A DNA stretch of 10,028 bases from positions 1-10,028 of the forward strand of contig CAZART010000157.1 of the NCBI GenBank assembly GCA_964487555.1, written 5' to 3'. A program made the translations under genes and the position numbers. The notes under the pieces were generated by a model, which saw nothing but the letters and a program-made list of their open reading frames with translations, was not told where the DNA came from and made no database searches. This DNA is from CAZART01 sp964487555. Its GTDB lineage: Bacteria > Bacteroidota > Rhodothermia > Rhodothermales > VXPQ01. Of the stretch, positions 1 to 6,034 are shown one piece after another (position 1 is the stretch's first letter; each line of letters starts with the position of its first letter).

Positions 1-118
1 AACCGGACTGGGACTGAGCCTCGCCTACGACATCGTGACCCAAGGGCACGGCGGCAGCTTATCCGTCGTAAGCGAAGAAGGCGAGGGCGCAACTTTCGTT
101 ATGACTTTGCCGAAGTGA
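1..118 (+). CDS. Histidine kinase, C-terminal end only (cut by window edge)
   Basis: Only the last 38 codons are visible, in the frame starting at base 2 and ending at TGA 116-118. They read TGLGLSLAYDIVTQGHGG followed by a short beta-strand tail ending FVMTLPK. This is the G2 box and final helix/strands of a HATPase_c (GHKL) ATP-binding domain, so the missing upstream part should carry a HisKA dimerisation domain and sensor region. In this family the domain phosphorylates a conserved histidine from ATP and passes the phosphate to a response regulator. The tail closely matches the end of the sensor kinase encoded on the opposite strand at 2382-5868 (GTGLGLSLSYDIVTQGHGG), so the two are paralogues facing each other across the toxin-antitoxin island. 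The family call is firm; the sensor type is unknown. Confidence 0.9.
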   Translation, partial: TGLGLSLAYDIVTQGHGGSLSVVSEEGEGATFVMTLPK

Positions 119-216
119 GCCCAAGTACACCGCCCATAGAAGCAGGATCCAGAATACGCGTGATTAGAACCCTGCGAACAGCAGAGCCGCCAGCAAGAAT
201 TTCGTCTGCATCTGAA

Positions 217-253
217 GGTCGGATCTGGTCTGGGCGGCCGGGAGACGCCGACC
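217..253. other. Nested hairpin in the convergent intergenic gap
   Basis: Between the end of the + strand histidine kinase and the end of the - strand nucleotidyltransferase remnant lies a nested inverted repeat. GGTCGG (217-222) pairs with CCGACC (248-253), and inside it GTCT (228-231) pairs with AGAC (243-246). It could act as a transcript end for the converging genes, but no T-run follows on either strand, so it is not a clear intrinsic terminator. The rest of 119-282 shows no convincing gene. Confidence 0.3.
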
Positions 254-282
254 ATCGATTTCGACCAGGCAGGTGCAGATCG

Positions 283-595
283 TCAGACTTCTCCTCGGCT
301 TTCACGACTAATTTCGAGCTCGGCAATAACTTCGAGGTCCCGGGGCCGGCCGGCTGCACGCTTCGTGCGAATGAGTGCATCGAGATCGATGCGGCGGCAC
401 CGCACTTCGAAGATGTCGACTTCAATCGAACGGCCAACGAGATCCTCATACGCACCGCCGCCGGCGATCTCGCCGAAAAGATCTATTGGACCGGCATCCG
501 TTTGAAGCGTGAAATTCAGCCGCCACGCCCCCAACGATGACGAACGCCATACCGTGCCCATCGAGCAGCCGCAACAGTCTGGGCAGATCCATCAT
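283..595 (-). pseudogene. Nucleotidyltransferase-like protein, internally deleted and frameshifted
   Basis: The gene starts with ATG at 595-593, overlapping the stop of the upstream small gene in an ATGA arrangement. The first 26 codons end in LLRLLDGHGMAFVIVGGVAA (to about 518), the usual N-terminus of small nucleotidyltransferase-fold proteins (GG of the G-x-G/S region). The next recognisable part is in another frame: LNFTLQTDAGPIDLFGEIAGGG, then VDIFEVRCRRIDLDALIRTKRAAGRPRDLEVIAELE, ending at TGA 283-285. From memory of intact family members, about 50-60 residues normally lie between these blocks, including the HG..R.T.DxD segment that holds the metal-binding aspartates. They are missing, and the frames do not match. 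A gcggct/cggct overlap sits at the junction near 517-523. The product cannot be catalytic. An internal start at 561 would give a 92-residue C-terminal piece, probably without function. Confidence 0.8.
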
Positions 596-783
596 TTACC
601 GTCGCCGCGAACGCGCCGCCCTGCCTGACGCAATTCGTCGGCAAAAAGCCGGTGCTCGATGAGCTTCAATAGGCGCTCTTCATGAGAGAGCTTGAGATTC
701 TCGCGGATCAGCGTCTGGTCGATGTCCCTTTTATACACCTCGAGTACGGGATCAGACGTGATTCGCTCCTCGCGATCATCCAT
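592..783 (-). CDS. Small uncharacterised protein paired with a nucleotidyltransferase gene (63 aa)
   Basis: A 63-residue acidic/basic helical protein whose centre reads DPVLEVYKRDIDQTLIREN followed by LKLSHEERLLKL and an FADELRQAGRR tail. I recognise this pattern (VYK.DiD.TLirenL.l..eeRl..l...a.ELR.agR) as a recurrent small conserved protein often encoded directly upstream of a nucleotidyltransferase-fold protein, as here. Its function is unknown to me; a toxin-antitoxin or regulatory role is only suggested by the pairing. No membrane segment or signal peptide is visible. I chose ATG 783 because homology-like sequence begins just after it. The frame is open to an ATG at 888, but those extra 35 residues look non-coding. 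No strong ribosome site precedes either start. The stop TGA overlaps the next start by 4 bases (ATGA), which indicates translational coupling. With the partner broken, this gene may be an orphan. Confidence 0.65.
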   Translation of the reverse strand: MDDREERITSDPVLEVYKRDIDQTLIRENLKLSHEERLLKLIEHRLFADELRQAGRRVRGDGK

Positions 784-952
784 GTGTTCAGTCCAGCCAG
801 ACGGTAGATGGGTTTTCGTTTCTACGACGCGGCACCAGTTCGGATTCGAATTCGTTGAGCTCGCGAAGACAACTCTTGAGTCAGCCACGTCGCTATTAGA
901 GAAACCAGTTCTTCTGACCTCGATAGTACCGAAGATCGGACATCGGTCGCCA

Positions 953-1001
953 AAGCCCCGACTTTACACACGTGAACGGCCAGTTTGGGACTTTTTCAAT
1001 T
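953..1001. repeat. Intergenic repeat element, copy 1
   Basis: This 49-base stretch resembles 2233-2280 in sequence and spacing. On the + strand both contain AAGCCCCGA, then CAC(G/A)TGAACGGC, a GTT(T/C)GGG block, and TTTTTCA. In this copy CCCGACTT (957-964) can pair with AGTTTGGG (982-989) using G-U pairs and one mismatch, and the T-run 992-996 follows, so it resembles a + strand intrinsic terminator. No intact + strand gene needs terminating here, however. In the - strand gene order it lies just before the small gene at 592-783 and just after the RES toxin. No protein is confidently encoded in it, and I see nothing else in 784-952. Confidence 0.55.
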
Positions 1002-1056
1002 CTAGGTGGTCGGGCGAAATAGTCGGCCCAGCCCGGGTCCGTCCTCCTTAGTCACC

Positions 1057-1125
1057 AACGTTCCCGAAGCCAACGAGCGAATCCGTGCATACGCGGAAGG
1101 AATGAGCTTCGATCAGTTCCTCTCC
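1057..1125 (+). pseudogene. Fragment resembling the N-terminus of a HepT-like HEPN (DUF86) protein
   Basis: The + strand frame here reads NVPEANERIRAYAEGMSFDQFL. It fits the N-terminal helix pattern of DUF86/HepT HEPN proteins, remembered as DIleAieRI..Y.eGMSfeeFl.d.ktqDAV. The match stops after the FL: the next residues (SKIRGSRRSGSDT, then a stop) come from the antisense of the RES toxin gene, and no start codon or family N-terminus precedes it. I read it as a leftover about 23 codons long, truncated at both ends, overlapping the last few codons and stop of the RES gene on the other strand. HepT proteins are ribonuclease toxins paired with MNT nucleotidyltransferases, so a remnant in this island fits. 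Chance resemblance of a short shadow frame cannot be excluded. Confidence 0.45.
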
Positions 1126-1583
1126 AAAATCCGCGGATCGAGACGGAGTGGTTCGGACACGTGAATCGTGACCGACGCGTCGAAGTCCGGGTGGCCGGGA
1201 TTTAGAACGAAGTTCGATCCTTCGGGCACCACGACCGACGGCACACGCAGTGCTACGGAGTCATTCGACGTCAGCCAGGCATCACCGATAGCACGGGAAG
1301 CCTGACGGGGCGGCCGCTGATCCCACTCGTCAGGCAACTCTTGGAGATCCAGTATGGTGTCGGCGTCCAAATTTGTCGGCACATATACCATCTGAGAGAG
1401 GCGCGAGAGCTGACCTGCACCGGCGATCTTCTCAAGCGCTGCAGGGGCCAGGTTTTCGGAGGCATAGACCACGAGTCGACCGCGGCTCGCCCAGCGGCTA
1501 TCGGCGTACAGGCCTTCCTTGCCGGAGTAGGCCTCCTCAACATACTTCCGATGGACGACACGGTAGATACGAATCGTGGGCAC
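1113..1583 (-). CDS. RES-domain toxin of a RES-Xre toxin-antitoxin pair
   Basis: A 156-residue protein filling the whole RES family fold. The three residues that name the domain are visible: Arg30 in the DSRWASRG block (usually GGRWN..G), Glu51 in PAALEKI, and Ser116 in LRVPSVVVP. Tyr40 in VVYAS and the end motif FVLNPGHPDF (about 125-134) are also present. Characterised RES toxins degrade or phosphorolyse NAD+ and arrest growth; that activity is inferred here from the family. The start is GTG at 1583-1581. An in-frame TGA lies six codons upstream and no ATG occurs between, so GTG is the only sensible choice. The gene follows the antitoxin by 38 bases in the order known for RES-Xre operons. 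Its 3' end overlaps an antisense HEPN-like fragment. All key residues are present, so the gene looks functional. Confidence 0.9.
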   Translation of the reverse strand: MPTIRIYRVVHRKYVEEAYSGKEGLYADSRWASRGRLVVYASENLAPAALEKIAGAGQLSRLSQMVYVPTNLDADTILDLQELPDEWDQRPPRQASRAIGDAWLTSNDSVALRVPSVVVPEGSNFVLNPGHPDFDASVTIHVSEPLRLDPRILERN

Positions 1584-1621
1584 GTCGGCTGCTTCGGTTC
1601 AAGTGATACGCAGCGAGCGTG

Positions 1622-2068
1622 CTAGAAGACATGCCCGTATTGCAGACCGAGTAGAAGGTCCTGCACGACGCGCGCGCCGGGATCCGTCTCGGCCATATCC
1701 AACGGCGCGCGTCCACCCAGCGCGTAGTTCGCTTCACGCATCCAGTCTTTCGCCTCGTCCAGACTCCCGAACGTTTCGGCGGCAAGGCTTAGCAGACGGG
1801 CATACCTTACCGCGCGCTCGGCTTCCGAGGCGCCAAGCGCCCGGCCTTCATTCCGGTACCGAGTGTAGGTGCTTCGAGAACGGCCTATGAGGTTGCCGGC
1901 TTCCTCGTCAGTGAGCTCTAGAACATCCTGCAGATAGACCGCCAGGCTCATTGGCAGACCCTCCCTAATCCGGGCATCAGCTTCGGTGTTGTCCCACGTC
2001 GAGACGAGATCGAGCCAGCGATCTCGGGTCGGGGATCGCTTCGAAGAAACGACTGCTTCGGGGGCCAT
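1622..2068 (-). CDS. Xre/MbcA/ParS-type antitoxin (DUF2384) of the RES-Xre pair
   Basis: A 148-residue protein with a disordered, charged N-terminus (about 1-38). A helix-turn-helix region follows (about 45-95; LTDEEAGNLIGRSRSTYTRY with a following helix). The C-terminal toxin-binding DUF2384 motif comes last (about 96-145): ETFGSLDEAKDWMREANYAL, then GGRAPLDMAETDPGARVVQDLL, ending LQYG. In characterised pairs this protein binds and covers the active site of the RES toxin and represses its own promoter. The ATG at 2068 is followed directly by a plausible N-terminus, although a strong Shine-Dalgarno sequence is missing. A palindromic site lies 33 bases upstream and is the likely operator. The gene precedes the toxin gene in the same direction, as expected. 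Confidence 0.9.
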   Translation of the reverse strand: MAPEAVVSSKRSPTRDRWLDLVSTWDNTEADARIREGLPMSLAVYLQDVLELTDEEAGNLIGRSRSTYTRYRNEGRALGASEAERAVRYARLLSLAAETFGSLDEAKDWMREANYALGGRAPLDMAETDPGARVVQDLLLGLQYGHVF

Positions 2069-2101
2069 GCGGCTACCGGGTCACGTGAATGGCATAGCTC
2101 A

Positions 2102-2125
2102 GTTGAAACAATTGATTGTGTCAAC
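2102..2125 (-). promoter_or_regulatory. Palindromic operator/promoter of the RES-Xre operon
   Basis: GTTGAAACAAT (2102-2112) and ATTGTGTCAAC (2115-2125) form an 11-bp inverted repeat with one mismatch around a 2-base centre. On the - strand it contains TTGACA (2124-2119), a perfect -35 consensus; no good -10 hexamer follows at 17-18 bases. The site begins 33 bases upstream of the antitoxin ATG. Xre-type antitoxins usually bind such dyads to repress their own operon, so binding by the 1622-2068 product is a reasonable inference. Confidence 0.6.
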
Positions 2126-2232
2126 TCGACCCTTCAAAGCCTCGCCCGGTCCGCGTGTTCCTTTACAACGTGCAATACTGTCCAAATGAACAAGTGTCTT
2201 CGGTTCGAACAACGTACTGTCATGGGAGCGAA

Positions 2233-2280
2233 GCCCCGAGTTCGCCACATGAACGGCGCGTTCGGGTTTTTCATTTGAGG
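2233..2280. repeat. Intergenic repeat element, copy 2 (terminator-like hairpin)
   Basis: The second copy of the element at 953-1001. CCCGAGTTCGCC (2235-2246) and GGCGCGTTCGGG (2255-2266) can form a 12-step stem with two G-U pairs and one mismatch, followed by TTTTT (2267-2271) on the + strand. This is the shape of an intrinsic terminator pointing rightwards, but no + strand gene ends nearby. It lies between the end of the sensor kinase gene (2382) and the antitoxin promoter. The rest of 2126-2381 shows no convincing gene. Confidence 0.55.
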
Positions 2281-2381
2281 CCATATGCAAGGTATTCGGA
2301 AACCCGGTCGAATCGCACTATTTCTCCGCAAGCGAATAAGCACCTTCTAAATCCGCACGCGCGCCGTGACGATAGTTCGCG

Positions 2382-4943
2382 CTATTCAGGCACAGTCGCG
2401 CCGGCTGGGATCCGCACGACGAACGAAGCGCCCTGTCCGTCCACGCATTCGACGGTCAAACTTCCGCCATGCCCCTGCGTGACGATGTCATAGCTGAGCG
2501 AGAGACCGAGACCTGTTCCTGAGCCCGTCGGCTTGGTCGTGAAAAAAGGCTCAAAGATTTTCTCGCGCACGTTTTCGGGGATGCCGGGGCCGTTGTCCGC
2601 TATGCATATCTCAATGACGTCTCGGTGGCGCCGCGTGCTTACCGTAACGCGCGGCAGATAGGCGCCGGCTTCCTGTCCGACCGTCTTGTGTACCGCTTCC
2701 GGTCCGGCCGGCTCGTGTATCGCTTCCGGATCGGCCCGCTCGTGTACCGCATCGAATGCGTTACCAAACAAGTTAAGCACCACCCGGCCGACGTCTTGCG
2801 GCACGATGTCGACCGTACCGACGTCCGCGGCCAGGTGCTTTTCAATCTCGACGTTGAAGTCCGGCACCTGCGCGCGTTTTCCGTGATGCGCCAGGTCCAC
2901 ATATTCCTCTATGAGAGCATTTAGATCGACGTGCTCGCGTTTACCACTTTCGCCGCGAGCATGGTGCATCATGGACCGGACGATCGAATCGGCGCGCTGC
3001 CCGTGCTCGCTTATCTTAGACGTGTTCACGGATAGATCGCTCAGGATGGTGTCGACCTCGTCGGCATCCCCCTCTTTCATCGCCGCGCGCAGCTCCTCGA
3101 CGAGCTCCTCGGAGAGCCCGGCGAAGTTGTTCACGAAGTTGAGCGGATTTTTGATCTCATGGGCGACTCCGGCCGTAAGCTGTCCCAGCGAGGCCATTTT
3201 TTCCTGCTGCACGAGCCGGTCCTTGGCCGTTTTCAGCTCCTTGTAGGCCCGCTCGATCTCTCGAGCCTGCTCAAGCTCGCGTTCACGCGCACGTTCGCGC
3301 TCTTTCGCGATGAGACGCCGCCGCTGATACCTGTCCACCGCAAATACACCTCCCAGAAATAACATGCCGTAGATCCCGTACGCCCACCACGTACGCCACC
3401 ACGTACGCCACCACGGCGGCAAGATCGTTAGCTCGACGGCGGTGCCCTCTTCGTTCCACACTCCTACGCTGTTGGCGGCCTTAACGCGAAACGTATACCT
3501 ACCGGGCGGCAGGTTTGTGTACGTAGCCTGACGCTGCATGCCCACTTCCCGCCACCTATCGTCGTAGCCCTCCAGTCGGTACGCGTAGCGGTTGCCTTCG
3601 GGATGCATGAAGTCGAGTGCGGCGTAACTAAAGGAGACGTCGCGCTGGGCGTACCCCAGCCGGATCGAATTCGTGATGTCTAGCGGCTGCCGAAGCGGAC
3701 TCTCCGGACCCGGTCGCACCGTCTGATCAAACAGCCGCATTTCAGTCAGAACAACCCGCGGAGGCTCGGCTCGCGCCACGATGCGATTCGGATCGAAATA
3801 ATAAACCGCCCCTCTCATACCGACGACGATATGAGTCTTCCCGCCGCCCGACAGCTCAATCTCGTGCGCAAGAGACAGCCCCAACTGCGGGTTCATAGTC
3901 CGAACTCGTCCGTCGGCGGGATCGATTCGCACCAACCCCGATCGCGTTCCCGCCCAGATCGCACCGGCCGTATCCTCGGTGAGAGTACCTGCGACATTGC
4001 TGGGAAGCTCACTGTTCTGCTCGGTAAAGATGTCCGTGACGGTGCCTGAATCAATCTCGAAACGATTGATGCCTCCTCCAAAGGTCCCGATCCAGAGCAC
4101 TCCTGGCTCGAAACGCGATGCATGGACCGGCAGAACGAACGGTACGGAAAGGGTCGTCGAGTCGCCGCGCACGGCCCCGAAGTGGTGCGTAAAGAGCTCG
4201 GTTTTTGTGTTGAAGCGGCTCAGGCCGCCCCCGTCCATCCCGACCCACACGATATCGGGATCGATGGGGTCCGGCTCCAGCGTGTCCACATAAGGATTCG
4301 GAAGCGAGCCCGAATCGCCGTCTTTCGCCGTATCGCATTTCTGGTTGCCCGAATCGATCTCGAGCTTGCAGAGCCCGGGATAGATCGCTACCCACAACAC
4401 GTTCGGCCGGTTCGGTGATGCGTACATACTGCTGACGGGCGCATTGACTCCATGCGGCAAGTCGCGGAGTCGGTACTGATCTACGTTTCCGGTTCGAAGA
4501 TTCAGCCGGTCGACCGTGCCGCCCGCATAGCCGATCCAGCGAACGTTCGGCTCGCCCGGGTGGTCGTAGAAATGCGTTACGAGATTTGACCCAAGACCCG
4601 TTGTGTCGTTTGGATTCTCGCGATAATGGGTCGACGTACCGGAAACGGGATCGTACCGTATCGCTCCTTCGTTGGAACCGATCCAGATATGGCCGGATAG
4701 GTCCTCATATACCGGAAAACCGAATCCCTCGAGCGCAGGATACGTCAACCTCGTTACGGCCGCACGTCGCGGATCCCATCGGTCGAGTCCGGACGACGTC
4801 GCTATCCACAAGACACCGTTGTCGTCCTTGTAGATGTCGTCAACCGTATTCGCGGCAAGGCTGGTCGGATCGGCAGGATCCGGAGCATGATGCACAAAGG
4901 CCCTGGCAGCAGGGTCGAACTCAAAGAGCCCGTTCGTTGCCAT
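2382..4943 (-). CDS. Propeller sensor histidine kinase, C-terminal part of a frameshifted gene
   Basis: These 853 codons are the downstream part of one gene that begins at 5868. Numbered from ATG 4943, residues 1-390 continue a Reg_prop propeller (blade motifs VLWIATSSGL, HIWIGSNEG, IVWVGMDGGG, VLWIGTFGGG, AIWAGTRSGL). A Y_Y_Y domain follows (about 395-508, YRLEGYDDRW...LPPGRYTFRVKA), then a WWRTWWRTWW edge and membrane helix (about 518-537), and a coiled coil (about 540-580). HisKA has His595 in GVAHEIKNPL. HATPase has the N-box Asn728, G1 Asp783 in IADNGPGIP, the F-box, and G2 GTGLGL. All catalytic residues are intact; no receiver domain is fused. By family, it autophosphorylates in response to a periplasmic signal. 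The frame is open upstream of 4943 to the duplication at 5151-5170, so ATG 4943 is only the first ATG, not a natural start. Alone this part lacks the signal peptide and the first blades. Confidence 0.88.
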   Translation of the reverse strand: MATNGLFEFDPAARAFVHHAPDPADPTSLAANTVDDIYKDDNGVLWIATSSGLDRWDPRRAAVTRLTYPALEGFGFPVYEDLSGHIWIGSNEGAIRYDPVSGTSTHYRENPNDTTGLGSNLVTHFYDHPGEPNVRWIGYAGGTVDRLNLRTGNVDQYRLRDLPHGVNAPVSSMYASPNRPNVLWVAIYPGLCKLEIDSGNQKCDTAKDGDSGSLPNPYVDTLEPDPIDPDIVWVGMDGGGLSRFNTKTELFTHHFGAVRGDSTTLSVPFVLPVHASRFEPGVLWIGTFGGGINRFEIDSGTVTDIFTEQNSELPSNVAGTLTEDTAGAIWAGTRSGLVRIDPADGRVRTMNPQLGLSLAHEIELSGGGKTHIVVGMRGAVYYFDPNRIVARAEPPRVVLTEMRLFDQTVRPGPESPLRQPLDITNSIRLGYAQRDVSFSYAALDFMHPEGNRYAYRLEGYDDRWREVGMQRQATYTNLPPGRYTFRVKAANSVGVWNEEGTAVELTILPPWWRTWWRTWWAYGIYGMLFLGGVFAVDRYQRRRLIAKERERARERELEQAREIERAYKELKTAKDRLVQQEKMASLGQLTAGVAHEIKNPLNFVNNFAGLSEELVEELRAAMKEGDADEVDTILSDLSVNTSKISEHGQRADSIVRSMMHHARGESGKREHVDLNALIEEYVDLAHHGKRAQVPDFNVEIEKHLAADVGTVDIVPQDVGRVVLNLFGNAFDAVHERADPEAIHEPAGPEAVHKTVGQEAGAYLPRVTVSTRRHRDVIEICIADNGPGIPENVREKIFEPFFTTKPTGSGTGLGLSLSYDIVTQGHGGSLTVECVDGQGASFVVRIPAGATVPE
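2664..2744 (-). repeat. 27-bp x3 in-frame repeat within the ATPase domain linker
   Basis: On the - strand, three consecutive 27-base units (2744-2718, 2717-2691, 2690-2664) encode HERADPEAI, HEPAGPEAV and HKTVGQEAG. They sit between the N-box (GNAFDAV) and the G1 strand of the sensor kinase ATP-binding domain. The first two units are nearly identical in DNA; the third has drifted. Because 27 is a multiple of 3, copy changes would lengthen or shorten this loop without breaking the frame. Confidence 0.8.
3384..3415 (-). repeat. 12-bp in-frame repeat encoding WWRT-WWRT-WW
   Basis: The unit ccaccacgtacg occurs twice in full (3384-3395, 3396-3407) plus 8 more bases. On the - strand it encodes WWRTWWRTWW at the point where the Y_Y_Y domain meets the membrane helix of the sensor kinase. 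One WWRTWW is common at this boundary; here it is extended by one four-residue step. Confidence 0.75.
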
Positions 4944-5145
4944 GCCCAGCCATATACGCCCGTTTCGATCCTGATGGATCGTATTGACCGTGTTCTTGTC
5001 TGACGTGGCGGGCGCATCGGGATCAGGAAGGAAATGGTCGAGCGCGCCCGTCGACGGCTCGTAGCGATAGATGCCCCGTCCTGCGAGCCAGAGGGCTCCC
5101 TCGTCGTCTTCCAGCTGCGGAATCGCCGGGTCGCCGTCGAGTTGT

Positions 5146-5868
5146 TCATCGAGATGTCTCGAGATGTCTCGAGACGGAATACGTTGTTGGGTCGAAGCTG
5201 CGAATGCCGCGACCGATCAGAGCGGCCCACACGGTGCCGTCGCTCGATTGGGCCAGTCCCGCCCATAGAAGCTCTTCGCCATCCCTCTCGTCCGGAAAGC
5301 TTTTTACAGAACCTGTGCCGGGATCAATAACGTGAAGGCCTGCCCTCCCGGCGGCCCAGATGCGTCCGTTTCGATCCTCGAGAAGGTGGTTGTATCGCAA
5401 CTGCGGCAGTCCCTCGACCACCGCGTTAGGACCTGCGTACGTTGTAAAGCCGTCTGTGCGCGGATCGTACCGCGTCAGTCCCGCGAACGTCGCTGCCCAG
5501 ATCGTGCCGTCACTCGCCTCGATTAGATCGTATATGCTGCTATCGACGAGGCCGACGGTGTCCGCCGGGTTCTGCCTGAAGATGGTGAAATCGTAGCCGT
5601 TGTATCGATTGAGCCCGTTCTCCGTGCCGATCCAGATAAAGCCGCGCCGATCTTGCATGACCGCGAACGCTTCGTTGTCTGAGAGACCGTCGGCAATGGT
5701 AAGATGCTCGAAGCGCACCGTCGTTGTACGGAGCTGAGCCCGCGCAGAGCCGAACGATGCGGCGATAAGTAGCAGTGCGATGCCGACGAAAGAGCGCATG
5801 GCGAACATGACGGGCGTACCGGGACGTCGGCCGCCGCTCCGGCCCGAAGCTGCGAAGAATCCAAACAT
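5146..5868 (-). CDS. Propeller sensor histidine kinase, N-terminal part of a frameshifted gene (240 aa)
   Basis: This is the 5' part of the gene that continues at 2382-4943. ATG 5868 is preceded by GAGGTG (5882-5877) with an 8-base gap, a good ribosome site. The later ATGs at 5808 and 5799 have none, so 5868 is preferred even though it places 20 residues ahead of the signal peptide (MFAMRSFVGIALLLIAASF, cleavage probably after SARA). The exported part has Reg_prop blades with the motifs FIWIGTENGLNRYNG, TIWAATFAGLTRYDP, RIWAAGRAGL and TVWAALIGRGI. The correct frame is lost at the 10-bp duplication 5151-5170, and translation stops at TGA 5148-5146 after SRHLETSR. Removing one 10-base unit restores SRHLDEQLDGDPAIPQLED and runs on into the downstream part, for 1158 residues in total. 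As it stands the product is an exported, incomplete propeller with no kinase. Confidence 0.88.
   Translation of the reverse strand: MFGFFAASGRSGGRRPGTPVMFAMRSFVGIALLLIAASFGSARAQLRTTTVRFEHLTIADGLSDNEAFAVMQDRRGFIWIGTENGLNRYNGYDFTIFRQNPADTVGLVDSSIYDLIEASDGTIWAATFAGLTRYDPRTDGFTTYAGPNAVVEGLPQLRYNHLLEDRNGRIWAAGRAGLHVIDPGTGSVKSFPDERDGEELLWAGLAQSSDGTVWAALIGRGIRSFDPTTYSVSRHLETSR
5151..5174. repeat. 10-bp tandem duplication that breaks the sensor kinase frame
   Basis: gagatgtctc occurs twice in a row (5151-5160 and 5161-5170), followed by gaga. Each unit is nearly its own reverse complement, and the junction contains TCTCGAGA. The extra 10 bases (3n+1) shift the sensor kinase frame. Deleting one unit joins the two parts with no stop and with a sensible propeller blade (GALWLAGRGIYRYEP). 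Confidence 0.85.
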
Positions 5869-5876
5869 AGCGACAT

Positions 5877-5882
5877 CACCTC
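5877..5882 (-). promoter_or_regulatory. Ribosome binding site deciding the sensor kinase start
   Basis: GAGGTG on the - strand lies 8 bases before ATG 5868. It selects that codon over the two later in-frame ATGs nearer the signal peptide. No convincing promoter was seen in the 166-base gap 5869-6034. Confidence 0.6.
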
Positions 5883-5925
5883 ACATGGAGCGCGGAACGA
5901 ATTGTCGAAATCCAGCATTTCGCGG

Positions 5926-5946
5926 GCATCCACCCGAGGTGGACGC
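5926..5946. other. Small hairpin between the stub gene and the sensor kinase gene
   Basis: GCATCCACC (5926-5934) and GGTGGACGC (5938-5946) pair in 8 of 9 positions around the 3-base loop CGA. It lies in the 166-base gap after the kinase stub gene. There is no T-run after it on the - strand, so terminator function is uncertain; it could also be chance. Confidence 0.3.
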
Positions 5947-6034
5947 ATGGTACATTCTGCCGTCAAGAATCCGACATCAGCGGCCGATACGCAAATCCAC
6001 CTCGAACGGTTTGGGTGTACCCAGCCGTACCTCT

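Noticed and set aside
164..211. A 15-codon - strand peptide MQTKFLLAALLFAGF that looks like a signal peptide, with a second hydrophobic stretch in the same frame after the stop.
   Set aside because: There is no ribosome site, no downstream mature domain and an in-frame TAA. It is too short to distinguish from chance, though it might be debris of an exported protein.
115..540. A 141-codon + strand open frame.
   Set aside because: It is antisense to the nucleotidyltransferase remnant, which has clear family motifs. Its own translation has arginine/proline-rich shadow composition.
692..1051. A 119-codon + strand frame over the small gene and the repeat.
   Set aside because: It is antisense to the better supported 592-783 gene, has no domain, and runs into the terminator-like repeat.
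953..2280. The two intergenic repeats as integron attC sites.
   Set aside because: I could not find paired RYYYAAC and GTTRRRY core sites with the right spacing in either copy, and no integrase gene is in the window.
2134..2343. Short - strand open frames through the repeat element (for example a 69-codon frame containing MKNPNAPFMWRTRGF).
   Set aside because: The same element at 953-1001 does not keep this reading frame or the start, so the conservation is of the DNA or RNA, not of a protein.
4802..5266. A 154-codon - strand frame spanning the frameshift region.
   Set aside because: It is a shadow frame rich in Arg/Ser. The propeller motifs lie in the two other frames, joined by removal of one 10-bp unit.
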